DNA of 64,000 nt, taken from contig OZ037771.1 of assembly GCA_964035545.1 (NCBI GenBank), positions 10,361,408-10,425,407 on the forward strand, given 5' to 3'. The DNA comes from Bugula neritina (taxonomy: Eukaryota > Bryozoa > Gymnolaemata > Cheilostomatida > Bugulidae). Shown piece by piece: positions 24,309-34,985 of the stretch (the first letter of the stretch is position 1; each line of letters opens with the position of its first letter). The position numbers and the translations under genes are program-made. Below the pieces are notes generated by a model. It was not told the DNA's origin, ran no database searches, and was given only the letters and a program-made list of their open reading frames with translations.

Positions 24309-25236
24309 TATCGAAAGGTACACTCTCTAACTAATACACAATTAAAAAAAGAATATAACACATGACAAAAAAAACAGTATAATATAAAATCAGTATCCTA
24401 CTCGTTAGTCACAAGAGTTCCGACACATACACAATCTATTTACATCACCTCCACGAAGAATAAGTACCAGTTGCTACCAGTCAGAGGGGTATGGGGAAGT
24501 CGGGGTCGTCAGGTTTCTTTGCTAGTCGTATGTAGTTTAGTCACTTCAGCAGCCACCTGTTCCTGTTCTTTGCAGAGACGAGCCATACGTCACTGTAGCT
24601 TCTTTACATCCGTCGACAGGAACTGGTCGAGGCTAGTGTGTCGGTTAATCGGGCCACGGGTACTCTTCTTCTTCTACGGTCGGAGGGGGGGGGAGGTGGC
24701 TGCGTGACGGTAGGATCTATCTTCTAGTTCCTCAACCTTGCAGTCTCACCCGCAACAGAATGCCAGACTGTTGAAGGGGTTTGCACCTGTCAGTACGACA
24801 CCTCGACCGAGTCTCGCAATCTACTAACCACTGATTAATAATAATCATGTGGCCGACTGCCCCACTCAAGTCGTCAGTGAATCACCTGACTTGGGAAACC
24901 AACTTTATCATTATGATAAAGCGAGACTGATTTAGGCTACTAGCTTGAATTCTACATAATTAATAGAATTATACTAGTAGACTTACCATAAGACAGCCCT
25001 GACTTTAGTCTGCTGCCCACTTAGGCTACGTAGTACGCCAGCCTGCCAAGTACATGCGTGCACGTTGGCAGTTGAAATAGAAAAGAACGCTTTTCGCAGT
25101 GAAAGTGATCACATAATACCTCCTTCACTAGCGAGCTGACTTCGCTCTTTCCTTTACCTCGCCCCCCAGACTTCTTTGTGAATGTCGCCATGCTACAGAA
25201 TACTGTGCATGTCGACCAAGTCACACAAGAAGTCTT
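24309..25236 (-). other. Gypsy 3' noncoding region
   Basis: About 0.9 kb between the end of the pol-derived frame and the polypurine tract. Short frames here have no Gypsy or env signature. The part at about 24960-25200 is recognisably related to the decayed copy at 48990-49205 (for example gctgtcttatggtaa in both), so it belongs to the element. Confidence 0.75.
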
Positions 25237-25821
25237 TTAAATAAGATGGTGGCGCCCTGGTACGTTGGCTACGGTCCAACGGTACCGGGGAGTTTGCTGC
25301 GACTGGTGACTCTTCCACCACGGGTGGTGTCGCCAGTACGGGGGGGGGTCCACCAGTATGGGTGGCCCTCCCCCAGCTGCCTCTTCCTCATGATTTTGAG
25401 GAATTTCCATCTCGTCCGGGACGATGGGCCTGTCGACCGGCTCCACAGGTGGTGGGGCCGGCTCCGACAGGTCTTCAGGTGTGTCGGCCTCCTCTTCCTG
25501 GGGTGGAGGAGGTTGGGGCTGGTCGGCTGACGCATCAGCCGCCCCGTCCTGGTCTGGCAGTATCTCCTCGATCTCTCGATACGCCATGGGTCGCCCCCTC
25601 ATAGGAGGGTGCCTAGCTGGCTCTAAGAGAGGAGGTGCTTGACCTGCCGCATCAGGACTTGCCCAGTGAGGTTTTAGCCGTGCCTCGTTCTGGATCGACA
25701 CTTGTCCAGACCGTTCCACTTTGTATGTATGGTTTGGCATTACCTCAATTACGCAGTAGGGACCTACGAACTTCGGCTGCAACTTGGCTGCCTGTCCGCG
25801 CCTGCGGCGATGACTGGTCAT
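25237..25821 (-). CDS. Gypsy pol C-terminal tail, after in-frame stop
   Basis: Minus-strand continuation of pol in the same frame, separated only by a TAG at about 25828-25830. It starts with the basic integrase C-terminal region (MTSHRRRRGQ, then QPKFVGPYCVIEVMPNHTYKV, a chromo/SH3-like beta fold seen at Gypsy integrase ends) and continues as a Pro- and acid-rich tail. Near 25341-25349 a run of nine C (minus strand) precedes a change of frame relative to the older copy. The listed frame therefore ends in a foreign C-terminus at 25237, while the homologous ending lies in another frame. The ATG at 25821 is an internal Met, not a native start. Confidence 0.75.
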   Translation of the reverse strand: MTSHRRRRGQAAKLQPKFVGPYCVIEVMPNHTYKVERSGQVSIQNEARLKPHWASPDAAGQAPPLLEPARHPPMRGRPMAYREIEEILPDQDGAADASADQPQPPPPQEEEADTPEDLSEPAPPPVEPVDRPIVPDEMEIPQNHEEEAAGGGPPILVDPPPYWRHHPWWKSHQSQQTPRYRWTVANVPGRHHLI

Positions 25822-25827
25822 CCAGAC

Positions 25828-28800
25828 CTAGTCCCCCACCTTGTATAAAGGTGGGTCGTCAGGGTCACCACTCCTGACCTGCCACTGCTGCTCACGTAGC
25901 ACCTCGTGAGCCGTCCCCATGCGTTTTACGAGCTTGTCCACGTAGTCGTGGACATTGCTCTCGGGAGTCGGAACATGATAGGTTACGTGCTCAGGAACCC
26001 TTGTTTCTCTCCCCAGCATGAGAAAATTAGGGGTCTCCAGTGTACTGGAGTGAGGGGTACTACGGTACGCTCGCATGATCTGCGGCAACACCAAGTCCCA
26101 CTCTTCCTGGCTCCTACCGATAAGCAGGCTTCTCAGAGAGTCCCCTAGCATTCGGTTGTTCCGCTCCACAACCCCGTTCCCTTGCGGGTGATACGGGGTC
26201 GTCCGACTCTGGTTTACCCCCCACACTTTACAGAGATCGCTCATGAGTTGCGACTGAAACTGGGCGCCTTGGTCAGAGTGTATCTGCTCCGGCAAGCCGA
26301 AATAGCAGAACACCTGCTGATCCAAGGCTCTGGCCACCGAGGGGGCCGACGCATCTGGAATAGCCAGTGCATCAGCCCACCGCGTGAAATGGTCAGTTAA
26401 TACCAGTATCCAGTTATTACCTCTCGCTGTTGTGGGCATGGGGCCTACCAGATCGACAGCAACCACCTGCCACGGACGACCGGCATGGAGGCGACGCCTC
26501 CCTGCGGTCTCAGTGGGGCGGCCATGCTTGCTAGCTTGGCACACCTCGCACTTCCGCACCCGGAGTCGGACATCCCGGGTCATACCGGGCCAAAACCACT
26601 GGAGTTGAAGACACCTGATCACCCGGCTAGCTCCTGCGTGAGCTTGCTTATGGGTGTCCCAGATCAACTCCCGCCTCAGAGCTGACGGGCAGACTACCCT
26701 CTCTCGTTCACTGCGATTGGTGCCGGCTGCCAACGTGATCGTTAGCAGCCCATCGCTGTTGAACCTGAGGGAGTCCCAGCGGTCACAGAAGTACTTAAAC
26801 TCAGTACTCCTCACTCGCTGTTCGGCCTCACTCGGCCGCCGTCCCTCCTTCTTGGCCCGGACTAGGTCAGCTACCACTCCTGGTAGCGTAGACTGGAGCC
26901 GACATAGCTCCCTGACGTTCCGAAGCAACGTGGGGTTTGCGTGAAGGTTGTTAACAGCTTTGTTGGGCGATTCGGACAGGAGTTGTCCTTCTTCCCAGCT
27001 GTACACACCCGCTTTCCCCAACTGCGCTTCGACGTCCGAGCGAGGGGGTCCACCATCCCTGCGCTCGATATTCTGGCATTGCTTACACCCATCTGCCTGG
27101 CGGCGGCTGAGTCCATCTGCATTACCGTGTTTCTTACCGGGTCGATGCTCGATCCGATAAGAAAACTCTGCCAGGATCTCTAGCCAGCGCGCCACTTGGC
27201 TTGATGGTTCTGCCCGTCGACACAGCCATATCAGGGACGCATGATCCGTCCGAAGCCGGAATGTGCGCCCATATAGATATGGTCTAAAGTGTTTGACCGC
27301 CTTGACTACTGCCAAGAGTTCCCTCCTGGTTGTACAGTAGTTCTTCTCAGGCGCCGACAGGGCCTTGCTATAGTAAGCCACCACCACCTCGCGACCATCT
27401 TGGACCTGCGATAGCACAGCCCCCACATTATGGTTACTGGCATCAGTATCCAAAATGTACTCCTTCGCAGGGTCAGGATACGCCAAGATGGGTGCTTCCA
27501 CCAGGCGATCCTTCAGGTGGTCAAATGCCTTCTGCTCAGCCTGCGTCCACTGCCATCGCACCCCCTTCGCGGTCAGCCGATTTAACGGCTGTGCAATTCC
27601 GGCGAAGTCTGGTATGTACTGACGATAGTACCCTACCAGCCCCAGGAACGCCCGCAATTCAGAGAGGTCGACAGGAACGGCCCAGTCCCTCACAGCCCGT
27701 ACCTTCCCGGGGTCGGTGGCGACCCCGTCTCGACCAACTACATGGCCCAGGTACTTGACCTCGCGTTGCAGTAATGCACACTTCGAGGGCTTTAGCTTCA
27801 GTCTAGCAGCTCGGAGTCTGTCGAACACCTCCCTGAGTCGACTGACATGTGTGTCGAAGTCGGGGGAGATGACGATGACATCATCGAGATAGATGAGCAA
27901 GGTCTTCCAGTGCAGTCTACTCAGGACCTGCTCCATGAGTCGCTGGAAGGTGGCTGGTGCGGACGTAAGTCCGAATGGCAACACCTTCCATTTCCAGAGC
28001 CCATCCCGCGTTATAAACGCGGCCTTGTCCTGTGCTTCAGGACTCAGGGGCACCTGCCAATACCCGCTTAGCAAATCCAACGTGCTGAAGAACTTGCTAC
28101 CAGCTAAGGCATCGAGCGACTCATCGATCCTCGGGAGAGGGTAAGCGTCCTGGATGGTCACGCTGTTCAGCCTGCGATAGTCAACGCAAAACCTCCAGCT
28201 ACCATCCTTTTTCCGAACCAGGACGACTGGAGAACTCCAGGCCCCATGGCCTGGCTCAATCAGGTCCCGGTTCAGAAGGTCTTGCACCTGACGGCTCACT
28301 TCTCTCTCCTTCTCAGGACCTAACCGGCGGGTCGGCTGCCGAATCGGCACCGTCCCCGCCGCCAGGGGTATCTCATGACAGACAGTCTCAGTCAGACCCA
28401 TGTCATGGTTGCCGCAACTAAACACGTCCTTGTACTCAGAGAGTAGCCGCGCCATCTCCAGGCGTTCTCGCTTGCTCTCACAGCCATCACAGGCATCCTC
28501 GTACAACTCTGCTACGTGTTCAGGCACCGGCCCCCTGCCGTCTCTAGTGGGTACTCCCCGGGCGTCGTCCACTGTTTCCAGCGCGGGCCCTACATCCTCC
28601 TCTTGCACGGAGTGGAACTTCCCTACTAGAGACCCAGCCGGTAATTCTACCGGCTCCGTGAAAGGGTTTACGCACTGGACCAGGAACTCCCCCCGCTCAT
28701 CCAGTCTATTCAGACTGTTAGCGAGCTGGACGCCCCCCAGTGCACCTTCCACCACTCCGAGCTCGGAGATTTCCCTACAGTTCACTCTGCAGCGAACTGT

Positions 28801-29700
28801 AGCCCGGGAGCGCCCAGGTACAGTACAGCGCTGTACCACCTGCACTCCCCCCACCAAGGGTCGGCCAAATCGGTCGACACAGGCCAGCTCACGCCCCGCC
28901 ATTACTACTGCCGACTTGCTAAAGTCTATGTAGCACCTGTGTCGTTTCAGAAATGGCATGCCCAAGATGGCATCCTCCTTGAGTTGACTGACGATGAAGG
29001 TCTCACTGATCATCTGATCACGGACTCTACCAGTCAACTGGATTACCCCATAGAAAGGAATACACGACCCGTCCGCCAACGTGCCGTGCTCCCCTTCATA
29101 TGGTTCTAGGCTAGCCCTGTCCCTGGCACTGAGAGTGTCGAAGAGACGTCGACTCAGTAGATTTGTGGTGCACCCAGTATCCAACAGGAATGTGGCAGCT
29201 TTACCAGCAAGTTTGCCGGGGAGGAAATAGCTGCTTCCATATGGCTGAGCGCTCACTGAGCGGTTTGTCTCTTGAGGCGACACCTCATGTGCATGGAGTT
29301 GGGGATGCACCTGTGCTTTTCGGTTGCGAGGGGGTCGTCGACGTTGCATGGGCGGGCAGGGTACGTCTCGGTCTCGCTCACACACGGGCGGCCGAGTGAA
29401 TTCTCGGACTGATGCTCGTGTGGGCAACCGAGGAAAATCCCTGTTGTGCTCCCATTCGTCGTTCACTCCCTCATCAAGCAAACCTTCAAAGCGGTTTTTG
29501 AGTGCCCAAGCCGGAGGTATTGGTGGGCCTTGCGGCCGACTCACTCTCCTTGGGGCTTGCCACTCTGGCGAAGGCGGCCTCCTCACCCGGTGGGGTGGGG
29601 GCCGTAGCCTCTGCCTTGGGGGGTTAAACTGGGGCCCACGGTAGGCGGAAGTTACCGTGGGCCGTCGCTGTTTAACCGCTTCCCACTGCCGCGGGGGCAA
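25828..29700 (-). CDS. pol: Gypsy pol polyprotein (PR-RT-RNaseH-IN), 1290 codons
   Basis: This encodes the enzymes that mature, copy and integrate the element. Visible domains: aspartic protease LLDTGC (DTG at 174-176, ILGMPF at 245-250), reverse transcriptase with YLDD at 604-607 and FCVDYRRLN near 505, RNase H starting DTDAS at 751, the H2C2 finger (HKQAHAG…CEVC, about 1017-1053) and integrase core D1083, D1143, E1179 (D-35-E spacing). The frame ends at a TAG after LYKVGD, where the older copy has TGG, so the integrase C-terminal region is cut off. The frame overlaps gag by 49 bp in the -1 frame. The listed first codon is a non-ATG within the overlap, so pol is most likely made by frameshifting from gag. 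Function assignment is secure; activity of this copy is doubtful because of the stop. Confidence 0.95.
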   Translation of the reverse strand: MPPRQWEAVKQRRPTVTSAYRGPQFNPPRQRLRPPPHRVRRPPSPEWQAPRRVSRPQGPPIPPAWALKNRFEGLLDEGVNDEWEHNRDFPRLPTRASVREFTRPPVCERDRDVPCPPMQRRRPPRNRKAQVHPQLHAHEVSPQETNRSVSAQPYGSSYFLPGKLAGKAATFLLDTGCTTNLLSRRLFDTLSARDRASLEPYEGEHGTLADGSCIPFYGVIQLTGRVRDQMISETFIVSQLKEDAILGMPFLKRHRCYIDFSKSAVVMAGRELACVDRFGRPLVGGVQVVQRCTVPGRSRATVRCRVNCREISELGVVEGALGGVQLANSLNRLDERGEFLVQCVNPFTEPVELPAGSLVGKFHSVQEEDVGPALETVDDARGVPTRDGRGPVPEHVAELYEDACDGCESKRERLEMARLLSEYKDVFSCGNHDMGLTETVCHEIPLAAGTVPIRQPTRRLGPEKEREVSRQVQDLLNRDLIEPGHGAWSSPVVLVRKKDGSWRFCVDYRRLNSVTIQDAYPLPRIDESLDALAGSKFFSTLDLLSGYWQVPLSPEAQDKAAFITRDGLWKWKVLPFGLTSAPATFQRLMEQVLSRLHWKTLLIYLDDVIVISPDFDTHVSRLREVFDRLRAARLKLKPSKCALLQREVKYLGHVVGRDGVATDPGKVRAVRDWAVPVDLSELRAFLGLVGYYRQYIPDFAGIAQPLNRLTAKGVRWQWTQAEQKAFDHLKDRLVEAPILAYPDPAKEYILDTDASNHNVGAVLSQVQDGREVVVAYYSKALSAPEKNYCTTRRELLAVVKAVKHFRPYLYGRTFRLRTDHASLIWLCRRAEPSSQVARWLEILAEFSYRIEHRPGKKHGNADGLSRRQADGCKQCQNIERRDGGPPRSDVEAQLGKAGVYSWEEGQLLSESPNKAVNNLHANPTLLRNVRELCRLQSTLPGVVADLVRAKKEGRRPSEAEQRVRSTEFKYFCDRWDSLRFNSDGLLTITLAAGTNRSERERVVCPSALRRELIWDTHKQAHAGASRVIRCLQLQWFWPGMTRDVRLRVRKCEVCQASKHGRPTETAGRRRLHAGRPWQVVAVDLVGPMPTTARGNNWILVLTDHFTRWADALAIPDASAPSVARALDQQVFCYFGLPEQIHSDQGAQFQSQLMSDLCKVWGVNQSRTTPYHPQGNGVVERNNRMLGDSLRSLLIGRSQEEWDLVLPQIMRAYRSTPHSSTLETPNFLMLGRETRVPEHVTYHVPTPESNVHDYVDKLVKRMGTAHEVLREQQWQVRSGDPDDPPLYKVGD

Positions 29701-30521
29701 CTTCGTAGGAAGTGCCCACCACTACCACAGCCCCAGCATACGGGGCCGCGCTTGTCGTCGACAGCTACCGACGACCTCTTGGGTCTCTCGGCTGTCGCCT
29801 GCTGGCGCAGTTGCCTGATCTCGGCTAGCAGTTCTCGAATCAAGCTCGTGGTTAAGCTAGATTCGTCTGCTGCTGCCGCTGCGACCTGTACAGCTGTCTT
29901 CGCTGGCGACGTCGACACGTTGTCTGCCCCGACCTGCTGTACTGTCGCACCAGGTCGACTTGCACTGTCGGCTTGGAAATAGGCATTCCCAAGCCTTAGA
30001 GCTCTCTCCATAGTCTCAACTTCGGCCACCAGCAGATGCTGTTTCAGACCGAGGTTGTTAATAGACTGGAGGAATGCATCCAGTGCTAGGCTCTGTCGAC
30101 TGTTGGCAGGCAAGTCGCTGTAAGCAACTTGTGCCAGTCGTTCGACTACGGTAGCGTGCTCTCGCAGATTGGTCTTAGGATTTCTCCTAAGACTCTGCAG
30201 TTGCACGCGAGCATCTCGAGCGGTTAATCCAAACCTAGCTCGTAGTGCTTCAAATATGTCACCGACATTCTGGCTTATCCCATAGGGTTTAGCCGGCCCT
30301 GTCAGACACAACCGCAGCTGGATCAGAGTAACCCTGTTCGGCCATCCGCAGATGTCCGCCACATCACTAAACTCAGTAATGAATTGCTCCACATCTTCTT
30401 CTCCTGAGAAGATGGGAGCCCGCAAGTGGTACCTGTCCATAGGCAGCGCTGGGCCGCCTATGTGATCCTCCTCTATTGCTGCTGGCTCCTGTCGGGGCGC
30501 GTCGACGACTTCGTCGGCCAT
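29652..30521 (-). CDS. gag: Gypsy gag (289 codons)
   Basis: This encodes the structural protein of the retroelement particle. It has an N-terminal acidic stretch, a capsid-like middle (RYHLRAPIFSGEEDVEQFITEF near residue 30, then LRARFGL and LREHATVVERLAQVAY) and one CCHC zinc knuckle (CWGCGSGGHFLRSC) near residue 265, which would bind the element RNA. The ATG at 30521 follows the leader about 35 bases after the primer site. The frame is intact. It ends in CCACGGTAA overlapping pol, with GTTAAAC 24 to 18 bases upstream of the stop region. The homologous gag in the copy at 45 kb is truncated before the zinc knuckle. Confidence 0.92.
   Translation of the reverse strand: MADEVVDAPRQEPAAIEEDHIGGPALPMDRYHLRAPIFSGEEDVEQFITEFSDVADICGWPNRVTLIQLRLCLTGPAKPYGISQNVGDIFEALRARFGLTARDARVQLQSLRRNPKTNLREHATVVERLAQVAYSDLPANSRQSLALDAFLQSINNLGLKQHLLVAEVETMERALRLGNAYFQADSASRPGATVQQVGADNVSTSPAKTAVQVAAAAADESSLTTSLIRELLAEIRQLRQQATAERPKRSSVAVDDKRGPVCWGCGSGGHFLRSCPRGSGKRLNSDGPR
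29670..29676 (-). promoter_or_regulatory. Candidate -1 frameshift heptamer GTTAAAC
   Basis: Within the 49-bp gag/pol overlap the minus strand reads G TTA AAC in the gag frame. Slipping back one base gives GTT AAA C in the pol frame, exactly the phase needed. GUUAAAC is an established -1 slippery heptamer in arterivirus polymerase expression. A downstream structure was not evaluated. Confidence 0.55.
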
Positions 30522-30556
30522 CTTACTCCCTGGCTAGGGGCATTTGTACTAAGTGG

Positions 30557-30575
30557 AATCCCACCGCTGCCACCA
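30557..30575 (-). promoter_or_regulatory. tRNA-Leu primer-binding site
   Basis: The plus strand reads aatcccaccgctgccacca, the 3' end of a eukaryotic tRNA-Leu of the AAG/TAG type including CCA. It lies one base inside the 5' LTR (30577). The minus-strand RNA would therefore be primed by tRNA-Leu. Confidence 0.88.
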
Positions 30576-30576
30576 G

Positions 30577-31240
30577 TGTAGTGAATTTTGCCAGTTCACT
30601 ATTATTATGTGTGGGTCAACTTAGACAAAGCCACTGCACCAGGTTGTTTACGATAAGATACACTTTATTATTTACACAAATACAAGAAAGTTATTTACTG
30701 CTAGCATGAATAGAAAACGATTACATAATTAGTGAGCTTTAATACGCAACTACTCTAAATGAAGTCCCAAGCTGCTCTGCCGGCTAGCTACTCAGCGCAC
30801 TGCAACTACGAGTAGCTAGCTCCACCTGCTGTTAATTAGTGTGACTGTCCTGATTGGTGGTTACTAATGGTGCCACTGCTGTCCATAGTTACACTCCGAC
30901 AGTGTCGAACTCTACTATAGCATACAATGTAGAGTTGACCTTTTCGATGCTAATTAACTCCATCCATAAGCATAACGCTATCATCTTCTACTGAGCACAC
31001 TAACTGTCAGTGCAAACCATCTACGCCTCCTACAGTTGTTGATTCCATTTAACTAGTCTTGCCTTGTTTAACTGCGTGCATTAGTAGCTAGCAATAATTG
31101 TCCAGCAGATTGTACGCATTCCAATTGTCAGCTATTATGATAATTGATCTCCAGTACTTATAGCCATTATGCCAAGCGTATAGAGAGTAAGCCACAAAGA
31201 GTTATCCTTTCGATAATAACATAATCTGAAATCCATTACA
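30577..31240 (-). repeat. 5' LTR of Gypsy element
   Basis: 664 bp, apparently identical to 23634-24297. It carries the element promoter by position. A minus-strand CTATAAGT TATA-like motif lies near 31153-31162. Confidence 0.95.
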
Positions 31241-31244
31241 ATAT

Positions 31245-32099
31245 AAAGTTATATCCAGAAGCATATAACAAATAGAGAGCATTATACATAAATGCCAACT
31301 AGCAGTCAGCATTAATCTGCTAAAGGATATATTATAATTTGGTAGAAAGTAGGTAAAACTATATTCCTTGTTTAAAAATAAACTTTGCCAGGAAACTTAG
31401 CTGATAATGTGCTGGCGTTCATTCACTTGAAAAGCTGTTAGTAGAATTGGTTTATTAGCTGATGCATTTTGCACAGACTTAAGAATTTTGCTATTCTAGC
31501 CAAAGTGCAAGAATTCTAAATATTTTCAACGTATAGCATCAAAGAAATGTTAACAGACCTGCAGCGTCTAAAGCAGTTTTACCAAGTTAAAAAGTTTAAA
31601 AATGTATCAGAAAGTATGCTATGAAACAGAACTTGCTAGGCAGCAGGTTGGAATAAAGTAGGTTTCTAAAGCATCAAATTATGATTGACAATTGTTTTTT
31701 TCAAGGGAACTAATCTAGGAATTTAAGATTGGGTTTTAGCTGACCTTCAAAACATGTAGCTTTTGAGCTTGCACTTGTATAGTATAAGCAATGGCAGAGT
31801 TAGTGAAGCGAGACTGCCGTGCACTCAAATACAAGGCATAATATTGAGATACAATAACAAGTCAGGAGCGTATAAATTAAAAAGAATGTGGAAGGGGAAC
31901 AATGTTTTTTTAAAAAGCTATAACTTGAAAATGAAGGCTCTTTCGAAAAAATTTAAACCGTATATTAGAGAACATAAGTTGCTTTCTTTCTTCGTATCTT
32001 TTTTTGTTGCTGTTCGAGCTATCAGTAGAACATTGTTCATATAGAACATAAAGCATGCATCTGGCAGAGCCGGAAACTGAAAATCGTGACCTTAAACTA
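31245..32099. other. Unassigned DNA between Gypsy and satellite
   Basis: No gene, RNA or recognisable repeat was identified. The open frames at 31763-32044 (+) and 31910-32365 (-) lie on opposite strands of the same stretch, and the latter runs into satellite. Confidence 0.5.
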
Positions 32100-34985
32100 G
32101 CTGTGTCACACATTGTAATATGATGAACAATAATGTAATAAACAGTTTTATATTGTGATATATATACTGAAATATACTTTAAAACACTCCAATGCACTGT
32201 AATCCAGTGTACTAGTCTGAAATATGCTGTAATCCAGCGTAGTACTATGCCATACATTGCCAGACAATGCATTATCCTGCAAAATTCTGCAAGAAAATTT
32301 AAGACTTGGTTTTCCAATATTTTAAACTGTAATATACTGTAGTACACTGTAAAATGCTGTAACACACTGTACTATACTAAAATATAATGTAATAAATTAT
32401 AATACAGTGTTACACATTGTAGTGTACTGTAATATAATATTGTAACACATTCTTATACACTGTAAGATACAGTAATAGACTGTAATATTCTGTTATATAT
32501 TGAAATATACTAAAACCTACTGTGATCCACTGTAACATACTGTATTATAGTGTAATGGAATGTAATACTTTGTCAGACAGTGTATCATTATGGAAGAAAC
32601 TGTAAGATATGATAGTACAATGTAGTAAACTGTAAAATGCAATAATATACCAGCAATACTCTGTAATATGTTCAATATATTGCAAGACACTGGAAGATAC
32701 TGAGAAATGTTGTAAAATACTGTGATAAACTGCGATGTAGTGTAATACAATGTCATAGGTTTTCAAAAACTTTAACATCCTACAATATTTTGTCAGAAAT
32801 TATTGAATATTGCAGTTTGACGTAATAAACTATAATATATATTGTAATGCACTGTAATAGACTGCAATTCACAATGAAATACTGAAATATTTTGTAATAA
32901 ATTGTAATACAACGTTTATATACACTGTAATATAATGTAATTCATTGTAATATACTGAAACATGGTGTAACACTCTGCAAAATAATGTAATGCGATATCA
33001 TGCATTGTCAGACACTGTAATATCTTGTGACATTGTAAAAGAAACCGTAGAACATGATAACACGATGTAATAAACTCTAATATATGTACTTCAATACTCT
33101 GCATCTCACTGCAATATAATCTAAAACACCATAACATACTGTAATACATTGTATTAGACTGAAATATACTGTAATACAATGTAGTATACTGAAAGATAAT
33201 CTAACACACTGTAACACCCTGTAATATACTTAGATATACTGTAATAAATTGTAATACAATGTTATGCATTGCAATATACTAAAGCATAATGTAATAAACA
33301 GCTTTATATTGTGATATGCTGAAATATACTGTAATACACTGCAATTAACTGTAAACCAGTGTACTAATGTAATATACTAAAATATATTGTAAAACACTGA
33401 AACGTAATTAGCACACTGTAATGACCCTTAATATAAGGTACTGCAATGTCATACATTGTCAGACATTGTAATATCTTATATTATACTGTATGAAACTGTA
33501 AGACACAGTAATACATTGTAATGCACTATAATATACTGTACGTAATACCCTGTAATAGACTGAAGTATACTGTAATATATTTTAATGCAATGTTATCAAC
33601 TGCGATATACTGTAATGCACAGTTTTATATTGTGACATGCTGTAATATACGGTAATACTGCAATACAATACAATAAAGTGCAGTGCAGTATACTGCAATG
33701 CAGTGTCTTAGACTGAAATATACTGTAATACATTATAATATACTGAAAGATAATATAAGACGCTATAATACACTGTAATATACTTAAATACACTGTAATG
33801 AATTGTAATGCAATGTTATACATTGTAACATACGAAAACATAATGTACTAAACAGTTTTGTAGTGTGAGATGCTGATATATACTGTAATACAATGCAGAG
33901 AACTGTAATTCAGCGTACTGGACTGAAATAGTCTGTAATATTATGCAATATACTGAAACATAATGCAACACACTGTGTAATGTGATCTCATACATTGTCA
34001 GACATTGTAATAACCTGTAATATTGAATAAAAAACTGTGAAGCACTGTAAGACAATATAATATTCTGTAATATATTTTAATACACTGAAATGCACTGCAA
34101 TATAATGCAAAAAACTCTAATATACTGTAATACATTGTATTAGATTGAAATATAATGTAATACAATGTAGTGTACTGCAACATACTGTTACACACTGTAC
34201 TATAGTGTAACATACTGTAAGACACTGCAATACATTGTAAAATGCTGTAAGGTACTGTAATACACTGGAATGCACTGTAATATACCGTAACGCATTGTAG
34301 CAGACTGAAACATAATATAATACATTGTAATATGGTTAAGCCTACTGCAATACACTTTGATATACTGTAACACAGTGCGATACTATGTCATACATTGTCA
34401 GACAATGGATTATCCTGTTATGTTCTGTAAGGAAATAAAAGATAATATACAATATATTAAACTGTATTATACTGTAGTACACTGTAAAATGTTGTAACAC
34501 ACTTTAATACACTGAAACATACTATAAAAAGTTGTAATACAGCTTTTCAGACTGTAATGGACTGTAATATATTGTATTAAACTGCAGCTTATTTTAACAC
34601 ATTGTAATACATGGAAATATACGGTAACACACTGTTATACACTGTAAGATACTGCAATACACTGTAATGTTCTGTAATGCATTGTAGCATACCGCAACCT
34701 ACTGTAACATAGTGTATTATAGTGAAATCGAATGTAGCACCTTGTCAGACACTGTAATATCCTGTATAATTTTTTAATAAACTGTAAGACACAGTAATAC
34801 AATGTAATAAACTGCAATAAACTTTAATATACTGTTATACTCTGTAATATATTTAATATATTGCAAGACACTGTAATATACCGAAATATATTGTAGAACA
34901 CTGTGACATACTGAGAAGTAGTGTAATACAATGTCATACATTGTCAGGCGCTTTAATATCCTCTAAGCATTGCTAGAGCTAGAAA
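32100..34985 (+). repeat. SatB-like array, forward
   Basis: Degenerate units of the actgtaatatactgaaata type fill this block. A marker near catacattgtcagacactg recurs at about 32250, 33000, 33450, 33990, 34390 and 34940 and also appears in the 38-42 kb blocks and, reversed, near 39416. This defines a common subfamily. Minus-strand frames (for example 33998-34225) are repeat-derived. Confidence 0.9.

Larger units (their letters stand above)
23634..31240 (-). mobile_element. Full-length Ty3/Gypsy retrotransposon
   Basis: A complete 7607-bp LTR element on the minus strand. From its 5' end: LTR (31240-30577), tRNA-Leu primer site, gag (30521-29652), pol (29700-25828, then past a stop codon), a noncoding 3' region of about 0.9 kb, a polypurine tract and the 3' LTR (24297-23634). 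The two LTRs look identical by eye over all 664 bp, indicating recent insertion. The flanks share atat (23630-23633 and 31241-31244), a plausible 4-bp target duplication though low in complexity. Domain order PR-RT-RNaseH-IN is that of Ty3/Gypsy. No env-like frame is seen. Confidence 0.95.

Noticed and set aside
24309-25236. Possible env-like gene at the Gypsy 3' end
   Set aside because: Only short frames, no signal peptide, membrane segment or cleavage motif; the region aligns in part with noncoding DNA of the older copy.
25246-29644. Plus-strand open frames opposite Gypsy pol and gag
   Set aside because: They are antisense shadows of a clearly identified pol and gag on the minus strand.
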